Source of the DNA: CAYQTE01 sp964420285
GTDB taxonomy: Bacteria > Planctomycetota > Phycisphaerae > Tepidisphaerales > Tepidisphaeraceae
Direction of reading: 5' to 3'
Assembly: GCA_964420285.1 (NCBI GenBank)
Contig: CAYQTE010000044.1
Span: 1-38,756, forward strand
Length of the DNA: 38,756 bases
Under the pieces are notes generated by a model. The model was not told the origin of the DNA, ran no database searches, and saw only the letters and a program-made list of their open reading frames with translations. The position numbers were made by a program, and so were the translations under genes. This document shows, piece by piece, positions 34,251 to 38,756 of the stretch; the first letter of the stretch is position 1; each line of letters opens with the position of its first letter.

Positions 34251-36590
34251 TCAATGGCTCGTCAACGTCAAGCTCGCGGGCGTCAATCCCTCCGAACTGA
34301 TCGTCACGTTGATCGTGCCGGGGACCATCGTCGATTGAATCACGATCAGCGCCTTGCCGTGATAGGCCTTGCGGCTGGTGGCCTTGAAAGGCTCATTGTT
34401 CGAGAAATCACCGCTGGCGATGCCGATGCTCCGGCCAGGGCCGGTGAACGTGAACGAGATCGTGTTGTTGGCGGCAAAGACCGGGTTGCCATCGGCATCC
34501 TGAATATCGACCTCGATGCAGGAAGCGCATTCCCCATCGGCATAAAGCGTGGTGCGATCGGGCTTCAGGACGAGTTTCGCGGCCGGGCCGGCGGTTTTGA
34601 TCATGTCGGTCGCCACCTCTTTGCCGCCTTTTGTGGCGACGGCCTTGATGAATCCGGCCTGCCACGGGACGTTGGTCCATTGCATGATCCCGTTCCTGGC
34701 GATATCGCGGAATTGCTTGGTCCCCACCTTCGTGTCGTTCACGAACAGATCAACGCTGTCGCAGTTGGTATACGTCACCACGGGAACCGGCCCGGTCTGG
34801 TTCCAGTTCTCCGCCAGATCGCGATTGCTCTTGGTGGCATCGCCGACGGCGATATGCACCATGGGCGCATCGCTCCATTGCTCCTGCTGGAAATAGAACC
34901 ACGACTTGCGGAATATGCAGTTATCCAGGAACCCGCTCTGTCCGCCCAGGCTGTTCTTGGATTCGCCCAGATAGTCCACGCCGGTCCAGAGATTGTGGCC
35001 GATCGTGTACGGCGTGTTGCGGATCTCATAGTACGTCGGAATGTTACCGCTGCGGGCCAGATATGGGTCCTGTTCCGTGCCCAGAAGCACGGCATTGGGA
35101 TTTCGCTGGTGAATCTGCGTGAACAGGAAGTCCTGGTAGTTCACGCCCACCACGTCCTCAACGTCGGCCAGCGCCGCCAGACCGGCCGGATCGCTCCAGC
35201 CCGACACGCAGGCGTGCGTGTAGGGACGGCTGGAATCCAGCTTCTTGGCGAACGGAACCAGCATCTTGAGCATGTTGGGGATATACGGCGGTATCTGGCC
35301 GGCGGCCACGACCTCGTTGCCCAGGCTCCACATGATCACGCTGGGATGGTTGCGGTCACGTTCCAGGAACCCCGTCAGATCCTTCTGCCACACCTGGTCA
35401 AAATCGGCGTAAAACGAACCGGCGTTGGGTTGCGACCACTTATCGCACCATTCGTCCAGGACCATCATCCCCAACTGGTCGCAATACTCATAAAACTCCG
35501 GCGCCTGCGGATTGTGCGACGTGCGGATGCTCGTGCAGCCCGACGCCAGCAGTTCCTTGATTGTCCGCTCCCACATCTCATCCGGCACCGCCGCCCCGGC
35601 CGGAATCAGATCGTGATGCACGCACACGCCCTTCATCTTCATCGGCGTGCCGTTGATCGTCAGACCCTCGGTGGCTGAAACCTTCACCTGGCGAATCCCG
35701 AACGGCGACACATAGTCATCCGTCGGCGTTGCATTGTTGAGCAGGCGCGAATAGGCGTAATAGCGCACCGGCGTCGCGGGCGACCAGAGCTTGCAGTCCG
35801 TCACGTTGATCGTCTGCGTGCAGGTTTCCTTGCTTTTGGCCTTGATGGTCACGGGCGTGACGAGCTTTTGCACGGCGTTGTGGGCCTCATCGAAAATCGT
35901 CGTTTCCAGCGTCCGCGTCTGATCGGTCGTCAGTTCGTTGGTCACGTCGGTCTGCACGTTGATCTGCGATTGCGCCGCCGCGACCACCGGCGTCGTCACC
36001 AGGGTTCCCCAGTTTTCGATATGCACGGAGCTGTCCGTCGCGATCAGCCACACGTGGCGAAAGATGCCCGTGCCGGAATAGAAGTGCGAACGCCGGCTGG
36101 TCATGTTGTCCACGAACACCGCCAGCACATTGTCGCCGGTGGCGTTCAGGTACGGTGTCAGATCGCAGCAGAAGCTGATGTATCCGAACCGCTGGTTGCC
36201 GATCTGCGTGCCGTTGAGATAGATCTTCGAGTCCTCGTACACCCCGTCAAATTGCACGATGACCTTCTTCCCGGCAAACCCGGCCGGAAGCGTGAAATGC
36301 TTGCGATACCAGCCGATCGCACCGGGATCGCTGTCGCGCGTGCTCACCAGCGTGATGCTCATGTCGTGGGGCACGTTGGTGGTGGTCCAGGCGGTATCGT
36401 CGAAAGCCACGGCCTCGGCCCCGGCGATCTTCCCGGTCTGCACCTTCCAGCCTTCATCGATCCGCATCTTGATGCGGCTCTTGAGGAAGTTTCCCTCCAG
36501 ACGCTCGATCATGCTCGCCTGCACGGAGCCGGCGAAAAGAAAAAGTGTCACCAGACAGCCCGCCACAACGCCCAGATTCGACCTGCGCAT
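34251..36590 (-). CDS. Glycoside hydrolase family 2 (beta-galactosidase-like), GH2-2
   Basis: This 779-residue protein has a signal peptide (to about 26), the GH2 sugar-binding domain (NVPHDMS, IGWYRKHFTLP, IYLNGTQIG), an Ig-like domain, and the TIM barrel with SIRTSHNPQAPEFYEYCDQLG. Predicted acid/base Glu426 (GNE) and nucleophile Glu506 (GTE) are present. DUF4982-like and terminal Ig-like domains follow. Unlike GH2-1 it has no Gly-rich insert between barrel and DUF4982. The ATG at 36590 is chosen because GGAGAT lies six bases before it and the signal peptide starts there. It lies upstream of the two GH28 genes on the same strand, 221 bp from GH28-2. Together they suggest breakdown of galactosylated pectin side chains, which is inference. 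Confidence 0.88.
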   Translation of the reverse strand: MRRSNLGVVAGCLVTLFLFAGSVQASMIERLEGNFLKSRIKMRIDEGWKVQTGKIAGAEAVAFDDTAWTTTNVPHDMSITLVSTRDSDPGAIGWYRKHFTLPAGFAGKKVIVQFDGVYEDSKIYLNGTQIGNQRFGYISFCCDLTPYLNATGDNVLAVFVDNMTSRRSHFYSGTGIFRHVWLIATDSSVHIENWGTLVTTPVVAAAQSQINVQTDVTNELTTDQTRTLETTIFDEAHNAVQKLVTPVTIKAKSKETCTQTINVTDCKLWSPATPVRYYAYSRLLNNATPTDDYVSPFGIRQVKVSATEGLTINGTPMKMKGVCVHHDLIPAGAAVPDEMWERTIKELLASGCTSIRTSHNPQAPEFYEYCDQLGMMVLDEWCDKWSQPNAGSFYADFDQVWQKDLTGFLERDRNHPSVIMWSLGNEVVAAGQIPPYIPNMLKMLVPFAKKLDSSRPYTHACVSGWSDPAGLAALADVEDVVGVNYQDFLFTQIHQRNPNAVLLGTEQDPYLARSGNIPTYYEIRNTPYTIGHNLWTGVDYLGESKNSLGGQSGFLDNCIFRKSWFYFQQEQWSDAPMVHIAVGDATKSNRDLAENWNQTGPVPVVTYTNCDSVDLFVNDTKVGTKQFRDIARNGIMQWTNVPWQAGFIKAVATKGGKEVATDMIKTAGPAAKLVLKPDRTTLYADGECASCIEVDIQDADGNPVFAANNTISFTFTGPGRSIGIASGDFSNNEPFKATSRKAYHGKALIVIQSTMVPGTINVTISSEGLTPASLTLTSH

Positions 36591-36816
36591 AAGTATCTCC
36601 TTGCCGTGGCGCCGGGGTGTAACAGGGCCCTTTGTGGATTTGATCTGAACCTGCCTCTGCCACGCCCAATTCCCGGCCGCCACCGCAAGAGCAGCCTAAA
36701 CCCGCCGGATGGTCCCTGTCAATGGATCGCGCCCCGGCGGAGCGTCCGAAGTCGAACGGAGCAGGGGAGCAGCCGAACGCGGTCCTCTTTGCACTGCTCA
36801 TGCGCTGCCGCCGGTT

Positions 36817-36844
36817 GGGGGTGATAGGTGACAGGGTGTCAAGG
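36817..36844. repeat. Octamer repeat array (CAGGGTGT type)
   Basis: Partial units GGGGGTGA, TAGGTGA and CAGGGTGT, followed by CAAGG, resemble the octamer arrays at 917-1020 and 8813-8843. The units here are less regular. Confidence 0.6.
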
Positions 36845-36912
36845 AGCTTTCTGATCCCCGGCCCCACTGTCTCATCTATGCCAGCGTGGCGATTTCCTCT
36901 TCCGCGCGGCGT

Positions 36913-36955
36913 GGGGTGACAGAAGGTGACACTTTTGGCGTATTTGTCACCGTTG
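36913..36955. repeat. 43-bp intergenic repeat, copy A
   Basis: This copy has GGGGTGACA, AAGGTGACACTTTT and TTTGTCACC in order; the first and last can pair (GGTGACA/TGTCACC). It matches copy B at 37008-37050 in length and layout. Confidence 0.7.
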
Positions 36956-37007
36956 CTCAGGTCTTCTCTCCTCCGCCGATGGCGTTTTTGGGGTCGTGCG
37001 GGCGGGT

Positions 37008-37050
37008 AGGGTAACACAAGGTTACACTTTTTCGTGTTTCTGTCACCCTG
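37008..37050. repeat. 43-bp intergenic repeat, copy B
   Basis: This copy has AGGGTAACA, AAGGTTACACTTTT and TCTGTCACC, the same layout as copy A with about nine or ten substitutions and no indel. It is probably one of a dispersed family related to the octamer arrays. Confidence 0.7.
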
Positions 37051-37186
37051 GCCCGCGAAGAAATCCCCCGCGGCCTCGAAAACCAGGAGCGACATGACCG
37101 TTATTGGCTTGGTTCCCGCAATGTCGCACCCCGCGTCGCCCCATTTTCTATTTAAGGGTCGTGTCCCATCTAATCACTTCTGGCCT

Positions 37187-37855
37187 TTACCCCGGCGGCA
37201 GCGGCTCCGCCGGCGGGTCGGTTTGGGGCGGTTTCAATTCCTTCCCCGGCGGCCCGTCGCCAGTCTTGTCGAGCGGAATCGGCGTCCCGCATTCGGGGCA
37301 CCTTTGGCCAGGCCGGTGAGCGCGGAGGTCGTAGCCACATATCAGGCAAAGCCCATGCGATCGCCGGCGGCCTTCCGTTCGCCAGTGACAAAAAAAGAAA
37401 AAGCTGACAACTGGAAGCGTCGCAAATATCAGCGCAAGCATCCAATACGGTATGTGGTACCACTCACCGAACATTTCTGGTGGTATGTATTCGTTCCTGT
37501 TGTGCGGCGCGGGTTCCCCCTCATAACCGGGTGGCACTTGGGACCTGTACCAGTCGTCCCAGGGAAGCCGGGCGTAGAAACAGACGCGGAACTCCAGGTG
37601 TCGATCCTGCGCACCAGAAGCGCAATTGAGCAGCCACGAAGCCAGCCAGAGAGGTTCGAAGTGCGCACGATCAACGCGCAGATCGGCACGCAACCGGCGA
37701 CCATCAACGTGCAGCTTGACGGCCAGATCGGCAACTAAAAGGAAGGGTTGGAGGATGATGAGGGTGGATGGCAAGATAAAAGGATTGTCAGCGCTGTTTC
37801 GGTATTTGCCGCGGATTCCGGCACTTGCAGCGCTGACATGGTGGCAGAAGGTCAT
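37187..37855 (-). CDS. Membrane protein with C-terminal zinc ribbon (CGYDLRA...CPEC)
   Basis: The certain part is the C-terminal half: a TM helix (YWMLALIFATLPVVSFFFF), a basic stretch (EGRRRSHG), then CLICGYDLRA...CPECG, a four-Cys zinc ribbon that marks a large group of small planctomycete membrane proteins of unknown role. A Pro-rich tail follows. The first 90 residues do not look like the usual N-terminal TM region, so the real start may lie further downstream or the gene may carry an ancestral frameshift. The listed ATG at 37855 has no Shine-Dalgarno; an in-frame TTG at 37888 is another option. Confidence 0.55.
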   Translation of the reverse strand: MTFCHHVSAASAGIRGKYRNSADNPFILPSTLIILQPFLLVADLAVKLHVDGRRLRADLRVDRAHFEPLWLASWLLNCASGAQDRHLEFRVCFYARLPWDDWYRSQVPPGYEGEPAPHNRNEYIPPEMFGEWYHIPYWMLALIFATLPVVSFFFFCHWRTEGRRRSHGLCLICGYDLRAHRPGQRCPECGTPIPLDKTGDGPPGKELKPPQTDPPAEPLPPG

Positions 37856-37988
37856 ACAAACATCAGACGGCAAGGTAAAAGGAACCAAGGTGCGCTTTTT
37901 GTAAGTCTCTGTCCCACAATGATCTGGCGCAACCTGTGACTCGCCGAGGCACTGTGTTTAAACCTTGCGCGGCGGCAACGACGCCGAC

Positions 37989-38011
37989 AACTCCCGCCAG
38001 AGCGGGAAGTT
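37989..38011. terminator. Hairpin downstream of the immunity gene
   Basis: AACTCCCGC-CAGA-GCGGGAAGTT forms a stem with one bulged base about 70 bases beyond the stop codon of the predicted immunity gene (minus strand). No strong T-run follows. It is a possible terminator or a small palindromic repeat. Confidence 0.35.
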
Positions 38012-38080
38012 AGCACAATCCGCCGATCCAGTGGGTTTCAAGTGAGTCCATTTTGAGGATGGAGACCTAGGAAGCGTCCC

Positions 38081-38407
38081 TTACCCATGTGTTGCCGGGA
38101 ATGAGGCTAATGCGTCTGCCCTCAAAAATAAGAATTGCGAGACTTCTTGCTGCGACAAATCAGAAAGTCGCACACAATTGGTTTGAATAGAATATGTTTC
38201 CGGAAAATCCGCGATGACTTCAGCGGCCACTTCTTCGACGGTCTGCCGGTCAGCATCAGGTGTATCGCCGAAAAAGAAGACCTCCAAGACAATTTGAGCA
38301 TCGTTTAGCCGAGCACGCACCGCTGCCATCTCCGCAGACACGTTCCCAAGTAAGGCTCGCTGCACAGACAATTTTAAGCGGACGAGAATATCAATTTCAC
38401 TGTTCAT
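38081..38407 (-). CDS. Predicted immunity protein of a polymorphic toxin
   Basis: This 108-residue protein is compact and acidic, without signal peptide or TM. It begins with a helix containing LVRLKLSVQRALLGNVS, then alternating strands (AAVRARLNDAQIVLEVFFFGD) and EEVAAEVIADFPE, a pattern I recall from small proteins encoded beside toxin tips. Its ATG overlaps the stop codon of the toxin fragment upstream by four bases (ATGA). This is the arrangement expected of a toxin-immunity pair and the main reason for the call. Its sequence is visibly more A+T-rich than neighbouring genes, which suggests horizontal acquisition. The role is inferred; no immunity family name can be given with certainty. 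Confidence 0.6.
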   Translation of the reverse strand: MNSEIDILVRLKLSVQRALLGNVSAEMAAVRARLNDAQIVLEVFFFGDTPDADRQTVEEVAAEVIADFPETYSIQTNCVRLSDLSQQEVSQFLFLRADALASFPATHG

Positions 38408-38613
38408 GGGCGAGCCGGGATAATATGAATGCCATCCTTCGCATAGGTGATAATCCCGTTTGTCGTCGGCGTACTCTTGCCGGTTACGGGATCGACGTAG
38501 TTGCCAATAACTTTTCCGAAATTTATTCGTTCTTTAAATCCAGGTGAACCACGCGGTACCGATCCGACAGGATCACCGGTGCCAGCGGAACGAAATAAAG
38601 GTCCCGCGAACCG
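38404..38613 (-). pseudogene. Truncated polymorphic toxin, C-terminal part of type 50 domain (Ntox50-like)
   Basis: An open frame of 69 codons runs from just after the transposase stop codon to the TGA at 38404-38406. Its peptide contains SAGTGDPVG, RGSPGFKERINFGKVIGNY, VDPVTG, TTNGIITYAKDG and the terminal IIPARP. I recognise this as the C-terminal half of the polymorphic toxin type 50 domain, a presumed ribonuclease tip of contact-dependent or phage-linked toxins. The N-terminal half and any delivery protein are missing, and no start codon or Shine-Dalgarno is seen. The fragment continues in the same frame as the transposase, from which only a TAA separates it. It is probably a remnant left when the transposase gene landed in or recombined with a longer toxin gene. 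Confidence 0.7.
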
Positions 38614-38756
38614 TTAGATGCCTTTCCCACTCGGACCCGTGCGTTTGCGCCATCCGACCGGGCGGCCGCGGGGTCGCAGGGACTGCTCCAGGCCCAGGGC
38701 CCGAGCCGTCTGTTCGACCCACGCCTCGCGGCCCACCGGACGGTTGCGCTTGATCG
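38614..38756 (-). CDS. REP-associated tyrosine transposase (RAYT, IS200-like), 3' end only
   Basis: The last 46 codons of a gene running off the right edge encode RNRPVGREAWVEQTARALGL, then EQSLRPRGRP and a short basic tail before TAA. The pattern RP-G-W-TA-LGLE-LRPRGRP is the characteristic C-terminus of RAYT proteins, single-copy relatives of IS200/IS605 Y1 transposases that act on REP hairpins. The catalytic HUH and Tyr lie outside the window. Its G+C-rich sequence contrasts with the A+T-richer toxin fragment that follows it. Assigned from motif recall. Confidence 0.75.
   Translation of the reverse strand, partial: IKRNRPVGREAWVEQTARALGLEQSLRPRGRPVGWRKRTGPSGKGI

Larger units (their letters stand above)
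36591..37186. other. Non-coding, repeat-bearing stretch upstream of GH2-2
   Basis: No reading frame here looks real. The stretch holds a short octamer array at 36817-36844, two copies of a 43-bp inverted-repeat-containing element (36913-36955 and 37008-37050), and otherwise unremarkable GC-rich sequence. The GH2-2 promoter must lie in its left part, but no strong -10 is seen. Confidence 0.6.

Noticed and set aside
36454..37095. 213-codon minus-strand open frame upstream of GH2-2
   Set aside because: It overlaps the true start of GH2-2 in another frame and is largely translated from the 43-bp and octamer repeats.
38260..38547. Plus-strand 95-codon frame over the immunity and toxin region
   Set aside because: It is antisense to the toxin fragment and immunity gene, whose peptide motifs and ATGA overlap are far better supported.
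38600..38612. REP hairpin (GGTCCCGCGAACC) next to the RAYT gene
   Set aside because: The stem is only five pairs with one G-T pair, and no conserved tetranucleotide of RAYT targets precedes it; kept as a note only.

Overview
The window is G+C-rich bacterial DNA, most likely from a planctomycete (Planctomycetota, perhaps a Phycisphaerae-like lineage). This rests on the protein types, not on a marker gene. There is a cluster of single-TM proteins with a C-terminal LFGDGHV (H-X9-DG-like) segment. A secreted giant protein carries an N-terminal LLEKRMLLS (LEPR-XLL-like) motif. A small membrane protein ends in a CGYDLRA...CPEC zinc ribbon. Intergenic repeats are numerous, and a 100-N scaffold gap shows this is a draft or metagenome assembly.

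Layout. 1-1900: a short-chain dehydrogenase and a TIM-barrel sugar phosphate isomerase/epimerase, separated by facing arrays of an octamer repeat. 1980-5650: five tandem paralogous membrane-anchored proteins on the minus strand, with two near-identical spacers and the gap. 5658-9482: a DUF4143-type ATPase, anthranilate synthase component I (trpE) and an AAA_28-type ATPase. 9557-14225: an unrecognised 199-residue protein and a 1295-residue secreted protein made of two sets of seven GloVer repeats, each followed by an Ig-like domain, then a dockerin-like pair. 14398-19270: a GH2 enzyme and a GH74 xyloglucanase-like enzyme on the plus strand. 19313-20216: a small membrane protein and a flavin reductase-like protein. 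20326-30845: a minus-strand MdtABC-like RND efflux operon (adaptor, two permeases), followed by a large exported protein. 31094-36590: a minus-strand block of GH2, GH28 and GH28. 36591-37186: a repeat-rich non-coding stretch. 37187-38756: a zinc-ribbon membrane protein, a predicted immunity gene, the C-terminal half of a polymorphic toxin (type 50) domain, and the 3' end of a REP-associated (RAYT/IS200-like) transposase.

How it fits together. The secreted glycoside hydrolases GH74, GH28 x2 and GH2 x2 suggest use of plant cell-wall polysaccharide (xyloglucan and pectin). There is no SusC/SusD pair. Several unrelated proteins (GH2-1, GH74, GH28-2, the RND adaptor and the large exported protein) carry similar Gly/Arg/Ala-rich low-complexity inserts, some sharing the peptide PTTAPAGRGA.

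The points most worth a second look are: the toxin remnant cut off by a transposase with its immunity gene still intact; the five-paralog array, whose spacers look better conserved than its genes; the probable false scaffold gap (identical 55-bp ends); the shared RG-rich inserts; and the doubled 7+7 propeller architecture.
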